This document shows, one piece after another, positions 28,327 to 38,041 of a DNA stretch of 64,000 bases; within the stretch, counting starts at the first letter, position 1, and each line of letters opens with the position of its first letter. Under the pieces are notes generated by a model, which was not told the DNA's origin, made no database searches, and saw only the letters and a program-made list of their open reading frames with translations. The DNA is taken from the NCBI RefSeq assembly GCF_000371785.1, contig NZ_AQUI01000002.1:4451352-4515351 (forward strand), in the 5' to 3' direction. The translations under genes and the position numbers were made by a program. The stretch comes from Actinopolyspora halophila DSM 43834. GTDB taxonomy: Bacteria; Actinomycetota; Actinomycetes; Mycobacteriales; Pseudonocardiaceae.

Positions 28327-29559
28327 GTGAGTCCGCTGAATTCCCCCACGACCGCCGAAGAGCCCTGGCCCGTCCGCACGGTGGCCCGCAAGATCGCGGA
28401 CTGGATCCACCGGCTCGGCTCCATCTGGGTCGAGGGGCAGGTCACGCAGGTTTCCGCCCGGTCCGGCGCCTCCACCGCCTTCATCACGCTGCGGGATCCT
28501 TCGGCGGACGTCTCGTTGACCCTGACCTGTCCGGCGAAACTGCTTCGCGGGATGGATCCACCGCTGACCGACGGAAGTCGGGTCGTGGTCCACGGCAAGC
28601 CCTCCTTCTACGTTGCCCGGGGCACGCTGAGCCTGCGAGTGGACGAGATCAGAGCGGTCGGGGTGGGCGAGCTGCTGGCCCGGATAGAGCGACTCCGCCG
28701 GTTGCTCAAGGGCGAGGGGCTCTTCGACACGGAGCGGAAACGACCGCTTCCGTTCCTCCCCACGCGGGTCGGCCTGATCACCGGCAGGGACTCGGCCGCC
28801 GAGCACGACGTGCTGAGCAACGCGCGACTGCGGTGGCCCGCGGTGCGGTTCGAGGTACGCAACGTGGTCGTGCAGGGATCGACCGCCGTACCGCAGATCC
28901 TGGAGGTCCTTTCCGAGCTGGACAACGATCCGAACGTGGACGTGATCGTGATCGCCCGTGGTGGGGGCAGCGTCGAGGACCTGCTGCCCTTCTCGGACGA
29001 GACGTTGTGCCGCGCGGTGGCGGCCTGCACCACTCCGGTCGTGAGCGCTGTCGGCCACGAACCGGACTCCCCGCTGCTGGACCACGTCGCCGATGTGCGC
29101 AGCTCCACACCGACGGGTGCGGGCAAGCGAATCGTGCCGGACGTCGCCGAGCAGAGCCAGCAGGTCGGCCAGCTCAGGGAGCGGGCCAGGCGGGCACTGC
29201 GCGGCTGGGTCGATCGGGAACAACGAGTGCTGGACTCGCTGCGCACGAGGCCTTCGATCGCCGATCCGCACGCTCCGCTGCAACGCAGGGCGGAGAAGGT
29301 CGACGCGCTCAGGCAGCGTTCCAGGAGGGCGGTGCTGGCGGTGCTGACCGGCGAGCAGCACGAGCTCGCGGCGACGAGATCACGCTTGACGGCGCTGGGG
29401 CCGGCAGCCACGCTTGCTCGCGGTTACGCGATCGTGCAACGCGTCGAAGACGCCGGCCCGTCCGTCCTGCACTCGACGGAACAGGTCGCTCCCGGGTCGC
29501 ACCTGCGGATCCGTCTGACGGACGGGGCCGTGCACGCCGTCGTCACCGATGACGAGTAA
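28327..29559 (+). CDS. xseA: Exodeoxyribonuclease VII large subunit
   Basis: The 410-residue protein has the N-terminal OB-fold ([31 protein letters not shown]) and the catalytic domain with [40 protein letters not shown] and [20 protein letters not shown], followed by a Arg-rich coiled coil and LARGYAIVQ. Together with XseB it degrades single-stranded DNA in both directions. The GTG at 28327 is preferred because homologues begin shortly before the PWPVR motif; the upstream open frame to 28150 has no family similarity. The small subunit lies downstream but is separated by another small gene. Confidence 0.95.
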   Translation: MSPLNSPTTAEEPWPVRTVARKIADWIHRLGSIWVEGQVTQVSARSGASTAFITLRDPSADVSLTLTCPAKLLRGMDPPLTDGSRVVVHGKPSFYVARGTLSLRVDEIRAVGVGELLARIERLRRLLKGEGLFDTERKRPLPFLPTRVGLITGRDSAAEHDVLSNARLRWPAVRFEVRNVVVQGSTAVPQILEVLSELDNDPNVDVIVIARGGGSVEDLLPFSDETLCRAVAACTTPVVSAVGHEPDSPLLDHVADVRSSTPTGAGKRIVPDVAEQSQQVGQLRERARRALRGWVDREQRVLDSLRTRPSIADPHAPLQRRAEKVDALRQRSRRAVLAVLTGEQHELAATRSRLTALGPAATLARGYAIVQRVEDAGPSVLHSTEQVAPGSHLRIRLTDGAVHAVVTDDE

Positions 29560-29676
29560 CCCGCTGTTCGTATCAGGCGGCACGACCGCCGCGAAGACAG
29601 GCGAGCAGGCCGCATCGCGGCGCGACGCGAAACGACGACGGCGCCCGAGCAGCTTGTGCTCCCATGGAGGTGTGCG

Positions 29677-30108
29677 GTGCTAAATCACGGGCGACAGCCC
29701 ACTTTCCTCCCGCTCACCGTCGCCGTGACCGCCTCGACGGGCGCCGCCTCGGAAACTCCTTCCGGGGAGGACGCCCACGCGGTACGACGCAGGGCCGAGG
29801 AGGCCGACACTGCGGCGGCGGGATGCTGGGCGGCGCTGCTGGGTGGTTGCCACCCGCCCGAACGGCGTGCGCTGCCCGGTCAGCTCAGCGCCCTGGCCGA
29901 GGCGGCCGCGCGTTACGTGGGTAGCGGATGGTGGGCCGAGCAGGGAAGCGGATACCGGCGTAGGGTCGCCGAAGCACAGCTGCGGATCAACGACGCGGTG
30001 CGCGAGGGCGACGGGGCGGAGTTCGCCGAAGCCTTCGTCGGCTACGACCAGGCCGTCGCCACCGCCGTGATGTCCGTGCGACGAGAGCTGGAAAGAACCG
30101 TCCGATGA
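29677..30108 (+). CDS. Small hypothetical protein between xseA and xseB
   Basis: This 143-residue product starts at a GTG with GGAGG six bases upstream, a good initiation site. It is mostly helical with Ala/Glu/Arg-rich segments ([48 protein letters not shown] in pieces) and has two cysteines near residue 50. No family is recognised. xseB begins 13 bases after its stop, so it is almost certainly co-transcribed with xseB. In Mycobacterium the two exonuclease VII genes are adjacent, so this gene is an insertion relative to that order. Confidence 0.6.
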   Translation: MLNHGRQPTFLPLTVAVTASTGAASETPSGEDAHAVRRRAEEADTAAAGCWAALLGGCHPPERRALPGQLSALAEAAARYVGSGWWAEQGSGYRRRVAEAQLRINDAVREGDGAEFAEAFVGYDQAVATAVMSVRRELERTVR

Positions 30109-30121
30109 AAGCAGCGAACCA

Positions 30122-30418
30122 GTGACCGACGAAGAGCGGGAAGACTCCCGGGAGGAACCGGCCGCGGCGAACGAGGTCGACCCCGATTCCGATCACCCCG
30201 ACGTTGCCGCCCTCGGTTACGAGCAGGCGCGGGACGAGCTCACCGAGGTGGTGCGCAAGCTGGAGGCCGGTGGGCTCTCCCTCGAGGATTCGCTCGCGCT
30301 GTGGGAGCGCGGCGAGGCCCTGGCCAACGCCTGCGAGCGGCAGCTGGCGGGCGCACGCGAACGGGTCGACCGCGCGCTGGCCTCGGTGCGGGAGCAGGAC
30401 GACTCCTCCGCGGAGTGA
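30122..30418 (+). CDS. xseB: Exodeoxyribonuclease VII small subunit
   Basis: A 98-residue XseB with the conserved core [40 protein letters not shown] and a final basic helix. The small subunits bind the coiled coils of XseA and are needed for activity. The start is GTG at 30122. An acidic N-terminal extension of about 28 residues precedes the core and is not unusual in actinobacteria. Confidence 0.93.
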   Translation: MTDEEREDSREEPAAANEVDPDSDHPDVAALGYEQARDELTEVVRKLEAGGLSLEDSLALWERGEALANACERQLAGARERVDRALASVREQDDSSAE

Positions 30419-30734
30419 GCCGCCGACCTCCTGTCAGGACTTACTGCGGAAGGGCGCTGCCAGAACAGACGCCTCGAACCCGCACAATCGGAACCGCCGC
30501 GGGCAACCCGAGCCGCCACGAAAACCCGGACAGGAACTCCCGGCCAGAGGATTCACGTCAACACGAGCGCTTACGAGCCTGGGCAGGACGAGGAGCTCCG
30601 GTGCGTGAGTCGGATGCATTGCAAGGCCGGGCCGCTCGCCGCGTAGGTGGCTACTCAAGAGCGGCCCAACATAGCAAGGCGCCGACTCACGTGCCGGCTA
30701 AGCAACCCACCAAGCAACCGGCACCGCCGAACTC
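30419..30734. repeat. Intergenic region with dispersed-repeat remnants
   Basis: No gene is seen in this 316-base gap between convergent xseB and the DUF4245 gene. Its composition (GCCGCGGGCAACCCGAGC, CCCGGCCAGAGGA, GAGCGCTTACGAGCCTGGGCAG) parallels the stretch 36060-36150 before fumC, so it appears to hold a degenerate member of the dispersed intergenic repeat family. Confidence 0.4.
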
Positions 30735-31355
30735 TCACCCGGGGTGGACCACCTGGGCACTGGTCGCGGCCCGCGCCATCGCCCTGAACTCTTCCTCGGT
30801 CCCGTTCCCGGTGATCAGCAGCCGCACTCCGGAGCGCTCGCCGACCCAGGCCAGCTCGGAGCGGACGCTCTCGTAGACCACCCACTGCGTTCCCGCCGCT
30901 TGAACGGTCCCGCGGGCACGCGGCGGCTGTTCCGTCTCCAAGGAGACGAGTTCCGCCTCGGGAGCGCTGGACTGGGACAGCCGCACGTAGTGCGTGTCCT
31001 CGGTCAACCAACCCACCCTCACGGCGCTGTCCTGCTGGGTCACCCGTTTCGTGTCGGCCGAGTTCGCCCGCCACCCGTCCGGTGGATGCGGACGCACGAC
31101 GGGGAAGTCCACACCGGTGGCCGCCGATTCGAACTCCTGGGAGGCGTTGACGGTCGGGGCCGTGCCCGCGCCGGGGGAAGAACCGAGCGGGCTGACCGAG
31201 CAACGTCCCATCAGCCCCGCTATGCCCAGCACCACGAGCACCAGCGGCAACATCGCGAACACCATGGCTCGAACGCTGCGCGGAGCCACGCCCGGCGAAC
31301 CTCCGGAACGGTCGTCATCCGACCCCTGGTTGCGCTGTTCAGCCACGCCTCGCAT
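30735..31355 (-). CDS. DUF4245 membrane-anchored protein
   Basis: The 206-residue protein has one N-terminal membrane segment (MVFAMLPLVLVVLGIAGLM, residues about 30-48) and an exported domain with VRPHPPDGWRANSADTKRV and TQWVVYESVRSELAWVGE, features of DUF4245. It takes the place of Rv1100 beside glpX. The ATG at 31355 with GGTGAG upstream is chosen over a long N-terminal extension in the same frame. Function unknown; topology suggests an extracytoplasmic role. Confidence 0.8.
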   Translation of the reverse strand: MRGVAEQRNQGSDDDRSGGSPGVAPRSVRAMVFAMLPLVLVVLGIAGLMGRCSVSPLGSSPGAGTAPTVNASQEFESAATGVDFPVVRPHPPDGWRANSADTKRVTQQDSAVRVGWLTEDTHYVRLSQSSAPEAELVSLETEQPPRARGTVQAAGTQWVVYESVRSELAWVGERSGVRLLITGNGTEEEFRAMARAATSAQVVHPG

Positions 31356-31574
31356 GCTCTCACCTAGCCTGATGAACGGGTAACGCACCCGCGCAACGGG
31401 GCTACGTCGTGGGCTGCGCCACTGTTTCGGAACCGAAAGGATTCGGATCTGCGAAGATCCACCCAACATCCGAAGTGGCGTGCTGTGCCCTCGACTCAGC
31501 GCTCCGGGCCACCGCCACATCGATTCACCGGACACGACCGAGGCAGCGAATCAGTCTCGCCTGCGGGAGGCGCC

Positions 31575-32636
31575 ATGAACACGTCCGAGACCGAAACGAA
31601 CGGAGCAACTCGCCACCCCGAGGCTCCCGACCGCAACCTGGCGATGGACCTGGTGCGGGTGACCGAGGCCGCGGCCATGGCCGCCGGCCGCTGGGTGGGG
31701 CGCGGAGACAAGAACTCCGGTGACGGCGCGGCCGTCGAAGCCATGCGCAAACTGATCAGCACCGTCGCCATGCGCGGTGTCGTCGTGATCGGCGAGGGGG
31801 AGAAGGACGAGGCCCCCATGCTGTTCAACGGCGAGGAGGTCGGCAACCACCACGGGCCCGACTGCGATGTGGCCGTCGACCCGATCGACGGGACCACGCT
31901 GCTGAGCAAGGGGATGCCCAATGCCCTGGCCGTACTCGCCGTGGCCGAGCGCAACGCCATGTTCGACCCTTCGGCCGTGTTCTACATGGAAAAGCTCGCG
32001 GTCGGTCCCGAGGCCGCCGCTGTGGTCGACATCAGCGCTCCGGTCTCGGAGAACATCCGCCGGGTCGCCAAGGCCAAGCAGATCGAGGTCTCGGACGTCA
32101 CCGTCTGCATCCTGGACCGCTCGCGCCACGACCAGCTGGTTTCCGAGGTTCGTGAGGCCGGGGCGCGGATCCAGTTCATCTCGGACGGCGACGTGGCAGG
32201 CGCCATCGCGGCGGCGCGGCCGGACAGCGGCGTGGACATGTTGATGGGGATCGGTGGCACCCCGGAGGGGATCATCACCGCGTGCGCCCTGAAGTGCCTG
32301 GACGGCGAGCTGCAGACCAGGCTGTGGCCCAAGGACGACACCGAGCGGGAGCAGGTCCGCGCGGCCGGGCACGACCCGCAGCAGGTACTCACCACTTCGG
32401 ACCTGGTGGGCGGGGACAACGTGTTCTTCTGCGCCACCGGGATCACCGATGGAGCACTGCTGCGCGGGGTGCACTACCGGGCGAACAGGTGCACCACGCA
32501 GTCGTTGATGATGCGTTCGAAGTCCGGCACGGTCCGCTCCATCGAGGGCTCGCACAAGCTGGGCAAGCTCGGCGAGTACTCGGATCTGGACTTCACCAGC
32601 GGCGCGCCCTCCTCTCGTTACGGTCTGCTCCCCTGA
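31575..32636 (+). CDS. glpX: Fructose-1,6-bisphosphatase class II
   Basis: A 353-residue GlpX. The metal and substrate motifs are [30 protein letters not shown], the catalytic [16 protein letters not shown] and [19 protein letters not shown]. It removes the 1-phosphate of fructose-1,6-bisphosphate in gluconeogenesis and depends on divalent metal. GGGAGG at 31565-31570 precedes the ATG. In mycobacteria it is the main FBPase and lies next to fumC as here, although two protease genes and a reductase intervene in this window. Confidence 0.96.
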   Translation: MNTSETETNGATRHPEAPDRNLAMDLVRVTEAAAMAAGRWVGRGDKNSGDGAAVEAMRKLISTVAMRGVVVIGEGEKDEAPMLFNGEEVGNHHGPDCDVAVDPIDGTTLLSKGMPNALAVLAVAERNAMFDPSAVFYMEKLAVGPEAAAVVDISAPVSENIRRVAKAKQIEVSDVTVCILDRSRHDQLVSEVREAGARIQFISDGDVAGAIAAARPDSGVDMLMGIGGTPEGIITACALKCLDGELQTRLWPKDDTEREQVRAAGHDPQQVLTTSDLVGGDNVFFCATGITDGALLRGVHYRANRCTTQSLMMRSKSGTVRSIEGSHKLGKLGEYSDLDFTSGAPSSRYGLLP

Positions 32637-32837
32637 TCGATCGAGGCCTTCCGGACCGAGTCGACGGTTGGGGCGGGGTGTTCGTCCGGCGCGGCGTCGC
32701 CGAAGCGGCCACGCCGCCCAACCACACTTTCGTGCGAGGCCGGAGCCATCCTTCGCAGGTACTCGCAGCGAGTTCCGCTCCCTACGTTCGGCGCCAGCCG
32801 GCACACGAAGCCGGACGTAACGGAAGGAACAGCGACG

Positions 32838-33578
32838 ATGCGTAAACGCTCTTGTCTGCTGGGCGCGTTCACCGCGTTGATCGGCGCGGTAGGACTCGCC
32901 GCCCCCGCGTCCGCCGAAGCCCCGGACACCATGATCGTCGGTGGGCACGACGCGACCGAACAGTACTCGTTCATGGCCTCCCTGCAGTCGGGCGGCAGCC
33001 ACCTCTGCGGCGCCACACTGATCGAGTCCGACGCCCTGGTCACGGCGGCACACTGCGTGAGCGGCGGCGGCTCCTACACCGTGCGGGTGGGCAGCAACGA
33101 CCGTTCCGGCGGAGGCGAGCAGGCTTCCGTGACCGAGGTGGCCACTCACCCGAGCAGCGATCTCGCGGTGCTGCGGCTGGGCGGTTCCGTCCAGGCGGAA
33201 CCGATCGACATCGCCGCGGAGGCGGGCTCGCCCGGAACCGAGACGCGGCTTCTCGGCTGGGGCCAGACCTGCCCGGAGCGGGGCGGGTGCGGTGCTCCGC
33301 GCACCCTGAAGGAACTGGACACCTCGATCGTGGCCGACAACGAGTGCTCCGGGATCAACGGGAGCGCCGAGATCTGCACGAACAATCCCGGCGGTGACTC
33401 CGGGGCCTGCTACGGGGATTCGGGTGGCCCCCAGATCAAGGGGACTTCCGGGAACTGGAAGCTGATCGGGGCAACCAGCCGTGCGGGCGGCCAGAGCCCG
33501 AGGTGCGCCACCGCGCCCTCGATCTACACCGACGTCACCGCGCACTCCGACTGGATCGCGCAGCGGACGGCGAGCTGA
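32838..33578 (+). CDS. Secreted trypsin-like serine protease (copy 1)
   Basis: A 246-residue chymotrypsin-fold (S1) protease. The signal peptide ends near ASA/EA at residue 27. The mature start IVGGHDATEQYSF follows a very short propeptide (APDTM). The triad is His in VTAAHC, Asp in SSDLAVLRL, Ser in GDSGGPQI. GGAAGGAACAGCGACG precedes the ATG. It is a close relative of the gene at 35108 and the two flank a reductase gene. Secreted S1 proteases of actinomycetes are digestive or developmental enzymes; the target is unknown. Confidence 0.92.
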   Translation: MRKRSCLLGAFTALIGAVGLAAPASAEAPDTMIVGGHDATEQYSFMASLQSGGSHLCGATLIESDALVTAAHCVSGGGSYTVRVGSNDRSGGGEQASVTEVATHPSSDLAVLRLGGSVQAEPIDIAAEAGSPGTETRLLGWGQTCPERGGCGAPRTLKELDTSIVADNECSGINGSAEICTNNPGGDSGACYGDSGGPQIKGTSGNWKLIGATSRAGGQSPRCATAPSIYTDVTAHSDWIAQRTAS

Positions 33579-33895
33579 TTGAAGTTTTCCGTTCTCCCTT
33601 GTCGTAGGTGGTCGGTTGGCGGAACCTCTCGCGGTCCCGTGAGCGGGTGCCCCGATATCGGGTGGCGACTACACAACGTCGGGGCCGTCCTCGCGAGAAC
33701 ACCACGAGAGAACCCGCGGCGGTGCCGATTGCTCGGGTGGTGAAAAGCGGCGCTGCCGCGCCGGAGGATCCTTCCGACTCGCCGACGACTCGGCCGGAGA
33801 ACACCGGTGAATCGTGCTCCGCTCCTTCCTCCCGCGGGGCACTCCCCGCGTCCGGCACGCCGCCGGGCGCGGGGCCGACGACCGGGAAACCCGGA
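33579..33895. other. Intergenic region dominated by a dispersed repeat
   Basis: No gene is visible in the 317 bases between the first protease and the convergent reductase gene. Most of it is a minus-orientation copy of the dispersed repeat (33618-33722). Confidence 0.6.
33618..33722 (-). repeat. Dispersed intergenic repeat, copy 1
   Basis: Read on the minus strand this segment aligns over about 105 bases with 49004-49110 and 36146-36253. Shared landmarks in order are CGCGGGTTCTC, CGAGGACGG, CCGACGTTGTG, CCACCCGATATCGGGGCACC and GAGAGGTTCCGCC. The internal CCCGATATCGGG is palindromic. It lies between convergent genes. Confidence 0.75.
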
Positions 33896-34900
33896 TCAGC
33901 CCTTGTTGGTGGAGTGCCCGGGAAACAGCCTGACCTCGGGGTTCAGCTCGACGGCGATGTTGTTGATCGCCGTGGCCGCTTCCCCGAAACCGGTCGCGAT
34001 GAGTTTGACCTTTCCGGGGTAGGTGGCGATGTCGCCCGCCGCGTAGATCCCCTTCCTGGTGGTGCGCATGGTGGTGTCCACTTTGATGGAACGTTTCTCC
34101 AGCTCCATCCCCCAGGACTCGATCGACCCCAGATCCGCCGTGAATCCGAGCGCGGCGACAACGGTCTGCGCCGTGAGCACCCGCCGCTCGCCGTCGCCCA
34201 GTTCGAGCTCCACCTCGCGAACGCCGTGCTCGTCGCCCCTGATCTCGAAGACCTCGGCCTCGGTGATCAGCGGCACCCCGAGCCGCTCGACCTCCTGGAT
34301 CAGCCCGGCCTGGGCGCGGAAACGCGCTCTGCGGTGCACGAGGGTGACGCTGCTCGCCACGGGGTGCAGGGCCAGTGCCCAGTCGAACGCGGAGTCCCCG
34401 CCCCCGACCACGACCACGTCCCGTCCACTGTGCACACCCAGTTCGGGGATGAAGTGCACCACCCCCTTGTCGAGCCAGCCGTCGGCCGCGGGCAGCGGAC
34501 GTGGCGTGAACTCCCCGATTCCCGCGGTGACCAGGACGGCCCCGGTCCGCACGCTGGTCCCGTCACCGAGCTCCACCGCGAATCCCTCCGGCGCCTCGGA
34601 AAGCTCGGTAGCGTAGCGCCCGAGCAGATAGGTGGGGTCGTACCTTCCGGCCTGCTCCACCAGCGCGCCGACCAGGTCCTTGCCACGCACCTCGGGAAAA
34701 CCGGCCACGTCGAAAATCCGCTTCTCCGGGTACATGGCCGTCACCTGACCGCCCGGTTCGGGCAGTGAGTCGACCAGAGCGGAGGTGAGTCCGCGAAAAC
34801 CGGCGTAGTAGGCGGCGTAGAGACCTGTGGGGCCCGCGCCGACGATCAGCACGTCGACTTCCGCGGCCGGACTGTCGCTCGCTACCGCTTCGCCACTCAT
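33896..34900 (-). CDS. Thioredoxin-reductase-like ferredoxin/flavodoxin NADP reductase
   Basis: The 334-residue flavoprotein has an FAD motif LIVGAGPTGLYAAYYAGFRG, an NADPH motif VVVVGGGDSAFDWALAL and the C-terminal FAD loop GIYAAGDIATYPGKVKLI. The active-site CxxC of true thioredoxin reductases is absent, which places it with the TrxR-like ferredoxin-NADP reductases (YumC type). It would transfer electrons between NADPH and a ferredoxin or flavodoxin. GGGAG lies six bases before the ATG at 34900. It is encoded between two protease genes but on the opposite strand, so no functional link is implied. Confidence 0.88.
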   Translation of the reverse strand: MSGEAVASDSPAAEVDVLIVGAGPTGLYAAYYAGFRGLTSALVDSLPEPGGQVTAMYPEKRIFDVAGFPEVRGKDLVGALVEQAGRYDPTYLLGRYATELSEAPEGFAVELGDGTSVRTGAVLVTAGIGEFTPRPLPAADGWLDKGVVHFIPELGVHSGRDVVVVGGGDSAFDWALALHPVASSVTLVHRRARFRAQAGLIQEVERLGVPLITEAEVFEIRGDEHGVREVELELGDGERRVLTAQTVVAALGFTADLGSIESWGMELEKRSIKVDTTMRTTRKGIYAAGDIATYPGKVKLIATGFGEAATAINNIAVELNPEVRLFPGHSTNKG

Positions 34901-35107
34901 CCATACTCCCTCACGGGGCGACGGGAACGCCACTCACCAGCGTAGTCCGATCGCTCCACTGTGCGTAACCGACACGAGGCGCGTCCATTCACTCGTTTTC
35001 ACTACTCCAAACGGACGAGATCCATGCGGTGTTCAGCGGTACCTCGCGAGTAACAAAGCTTCTACGTTGCCGTGCAATCGATCACCGGCAGCGAAACGGA
35101 GCACACC

Positions 35108-35893
35108 GTGCGAAAAACAGCTACGCTGTTGGGCGGATTCGCGGCAGCGGCCATGGCGTTGGCCGTTGCCCCCGCCGCCGGAGCCACATCCGCACCGGAC
35201 GAACCGAACACGATGATCGTGGGCGGTGACCAGGCGAACGAGTCGTACGAGTGGATGGCCTCCCTGCAGCAGAACGGCAAGCACTTCTGCGGGGCTTCGC
35301 TCATCGACGAGCAGTGGGCGCTCACGGCAGCGCACTGCGTCCAGGAGGTCTCGGCCGACGAGCTCCAACTGCGCATCGGCAGTTCCGACCACACCACCGG
35401 CGGAACCGTCACGGGCGTCGACAGCATAACGGCCCACCCGGACTACGCCACCGAAGCACCGCAGGGTGACATCGCACTGGTCAAGCTGGACCAGGCCGTC
35501 GAGCAGCAGCCGGTCGAGCTCGCGCAGCAGGCCGGGCAGGCGGGCACCCCCACCAGCATCATCGGCTGGGGCCTCACCTGCCGCACACGCGGCTGCGGCC
35601 AACCGCCCGAACAGCTCCAGCAGCTGGACACCAAACTGGTCAGTGACCTCCAGTGCACCCTCGGGTCCGTCGACGGGGCCACCGAGTTGTGCACGGGCAG
35701 CGAGGAGCTGCTCTCGAACGCCTGCTTCGGTGACTCCGGAGGACCGCAGCTGCGCGGCGAGCCGGGCAACTGGAAGCTGATCGGGGTCACGAGCAGGCTC
35801 GGCAGCCCGGTCCCCGCCTGCGGAACGGCACCTTCCGTCTACACCGACGCCACCGCCTACGGCGACTGGATCCGTTCGCACACGCAAGGATGA
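35108..35893 (+). CDS. Secreted trypsin-like serine protease (copy 2)
   Basis: A 261-residue S1 protease related to the one at 32838. The signal peptide (ATLLGGFAAAAMALAVAPAAGA) is followed by a short propeptide and IVGGDQANESYEW. Catalytic residues are in LTAAHC, GDIALVKLD and CFGDSGGPQL, and six cysteines are positioned as in actinomycete trypsins. The GTG at 35108 has GGAG about six bases upstream; an upstream in-frame start adds residues that would disrupt the signal. It likely arose by duplication with the other protease. Confidence 0.92.
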   Translation: MRKTATLLGGFAAAAMALAVAPAAGATSAPDEPNTMIVGGDQANESYEWMASLQQNGKHFCGASLIDEQWALTAAHCVQEVSADELQLRIGSSDHTTGGTVTGVDSITAHPDYATEAPQGDIALVKLDQAVEQQPVELAQQAGQAGTPTSIIGWGLTCRTRGCGQPPEQLQQLDTKLVSDLQCTLGSVDGATELCTGSEELLSNACFGDSGGPQLRGEPGNWKLIGVTSRLGSPVPACGTAPSVYTDATAYGDWIRSHTQG

Positions 35894-36354
35894 CCTGACG
35901 CGGCGCGCGGCACGCGGCACGCACCGACGGTCCACAGAGCACGGTGCGTGCCGAGCGCTCATAAGGGAGCGCACGGACCGGGCGATCACCCGCTCGGCCG
36001 GACCGATCGTCGGGCAAGCGGCGGATCCGCTTGCAATCCACGCTTATTGCCACCGACACGCGAACCAACCCGCCGCACTCCCGGCCAGGAACTTCCAACA
36101 AAGGGCTCCGCCCGACGCGAGCGCTCTGAGCCTGAGCAGTCGGCGCCGCCGCGGGTTCTCGGTCGAGTGCCCGGCGAGGACGGCCGGAGACGTTGTGTAG
36201 GCCGCTACCCGATGTCGGGGCACCCGCAGGCGGGCGCCGACTGAGGTTCCGCCACGCAACCACCCACGCAAGAAGACCCCTCGACTCCGTCGACTCCCCC
36301 GACGTGGTCGAACCCATACTGACCGCTCCGGCGGGCACGGTTCACACTCTCAAC
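35894..36354. other. Intergenic region before fumC with dispersed repeat
   Basis: No gene is supported in this 461-base gap. It contains copy 2 of the dispersed repeat (36146-36253), preceded at about 36060-36150 by sequence resembling the gap after xseB. The fumC promoter should be in the last 100 bases but no clear consensus is seen. Confidence 0.55.
36146..36253 (+). repeat. Dispersed intergenic repeat, copy 2
   Basis: Plus-orientation copy sharing GCCGCCGCGGGTTCTC, GGCGAGGACGGCC, GACGTTGTGTAGGCCGCTAC, CCGATGTCGGGGCACCCGC and GAGGTTCCGCC with the copies at 33618 and 49004. It lies upstream of fumC. Confidence 0.75.
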
Positions 36355-37752
36355 ATGAGTGAACAGCAATACCGCACCGAACACGACACGATGGGCGAGG
36401 TCCAGGTGCCCGCCGAGGCGCTGTACCGCGCGCAGACCCAGCGTGCCGTGGACAACTTCCCGGTCTCCGGCCACGGGCTGGAACGCGCTCAGATCCGCGC
36501 GCTCGGCCTGCTGAAGGCCGCCACCGCCCGGGTCAACGGCGAGCTGGGAGTGCTGGACTCCGACATGTCCGCGGCCATCGCGGCCGCGGCGGACGAGGTC
36601 GCCGCCGGGCACCACGACGAGCACTTCCCCATCGACGTGTTCCAGACCGGCTCCGGAACCTCGTCGAACATGAACGCCAACGAGGTCATCGCCACCCTCG
36701 CCACGCGTTCGCTCGGGCGGGACGTGCACCCCAACGACCACGTCAACGCCTCGCAGTCCTCCAACGACACCTTCCCCACCACCATCCACGTAGCGGCCAC
36801 CGAAGCGGTGCTCACCGACACCGTGCCCGCGCTGGAGCAGCTGGCCACTGCCATCGAAGCCAAGGCCTCCGAGTGGGACGAGATCGTCAAGTCCGGACGT
36901 ACCCACCTGATGGACGCGGTGCCGATCACGCTCGGGCAGGAAGCCGGAGCCTGGGCCGCCCAGGTGCGCTACGGGATCGAACGGCTGCGCGCCGGGCTCG
37001 ACAGGCTGGGTGAGCTGCCCATCGGCGGCACGGCCGTCGGTTCGGGCCTCAACGCCCCCGACGGGTTCGGAGCAGCGGTGTCCGCGGAACTGGCGCGGGT
37101 GACCGAGCTGCCGCTGACCGAGGCGCGTGACCACTTCGAGGCCCAGGCCAGCCAGGACGGCGTGGTGGAGACCTCCGGAAACCTGCGCACCGTGGGCGTG
37201 AGTCTCAACAAGATCGCAAACGACCTGCGCTGGCTCGGTTCCGGCCCGCGCACCGGGCTGGCCGAACTGGCGCTGCCGGATCTGCAGCCCGGCTCCTCGA
37301 TCATGCCCGGCAAGGTCAACCCGGTCATCCCCGAGGCGACGATGCAGGTGGTCGCCCAGGTGGTCGGCAACGACGCGGCGGTCTCCTTCGCGGGCTCGCA
37401 GGGCAACTTCCAGTTGAACGTGAACCTGCCGGTGATCGCCAGGAACGTGCTCGAGTCGGCCCGGCTGCTGGCCGCCGTGTCCGGGCTGCTGGCCGACAAG
37501 GTCTTCGCGGGGGTGGAGGTCAACACCGAGCAGACCCGCGAGTACGCCGAGGGCTCCCCCTCCATCGTCACCCCGCTCAACCGCTACATCGGTTACGAGG
37601 AAGCCGCTTCCGTGGCCAAGCAGGCGTTGAAGGAGCGCAAGACCATCCGCGACGTCGTCCTGGAGCGCGGTTACGTCGAGGAGGGCAAGCTGACCAAGGA
37701 GCAGCTCGACACGGCGCTGGACGTGTTGAGCATGGCGCGCGCCGAGCGCTGA
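36355..37752 (+). CDS. fumC: Fumarate hydratase class II
   Basis: A 465-residue class II fumarase. It starts [17 protein letters not shown], carries [46 protein letters not shown] and the family signature [15 protein letters not shown], which contains the catalytic serine loop. It interconverts fumarate and malate in the TCA cycle and needs no iron-sulfur cluster. The ATG at 36355 gives the standard N-terminus; the upstream extension is repeat-derived. It follows glpX-region genes as in mycobacteria. Confidence 0.97.
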   Translation: MSEQQYRTEHDTMGEVQVPAEALYRAQTQRAVDNFPVSGHGLERAQIRALGLLKAATARVNGELGVLDSDMSAAIAAAADEVAAGHHDEHFPIDVFQTGSGTSSNMNANEVIATLATRSLGRDVHPNDHVNASQSSNDTFPTTIHVAATEAVLTDTVPALEQLATAIEAKASEWDEIVKSGRTHLMDAVPITLGQEAGAWAAQVRYGIERLRAGLDRLGELPIGGTAVGSGLNAPDGFGAAVSAELARVTELPLTEARDHFEAQASQDGVVETSGNLRTVGVSLNKIANDLRWLGSGPRTGLAELALPDLQPGSSIMPGKVNPVIPEATMQVVAQVVGNDAAVSFAGSQGNFQLNVNLPVIARNVLESARLLAAVSGLLADKVFAGVEVNTEQTREYAEGSPSIVTPLNRYIGYEEAASVAKQALKERKTIRDVVLERGYVEEGKLTKEQLDTALDVLSMARAER

Positions 37753-38041
37753 AGCCGGTTCAACCCCCGAGGTCCGGACGAACGACACGATCGCCGGGGC
37801 CGGGCCGGAAGCATCGCGGCACAACGGGAGCGGGTGACCTCCGTCGAGGCCACCCGCGACGTGACGGGAAACCGGTCCGGGTCCGGGCTCCCCGCCCGAC
37901 GGGTTCGCCCGGACCGGGGAAGAACACGCGGAACTCCGCCGCCCCGCGAGCCGCCGCTCGTGACTACTTTCACAGCTACATGGCACTATCGTGCACAGAT
38001 GATGGCAGCCGGTTGCCGCCGGTCGAACACTGCGGGGACAG

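Noticed and set aside
31551-33545. 664-codon minus-strand frame opposite glpX and the first protease
   Set aside because: Antisense of two well-supported genes with no recognisable domain; low-complexity His/Arg/Gly composition is typical of shadows.
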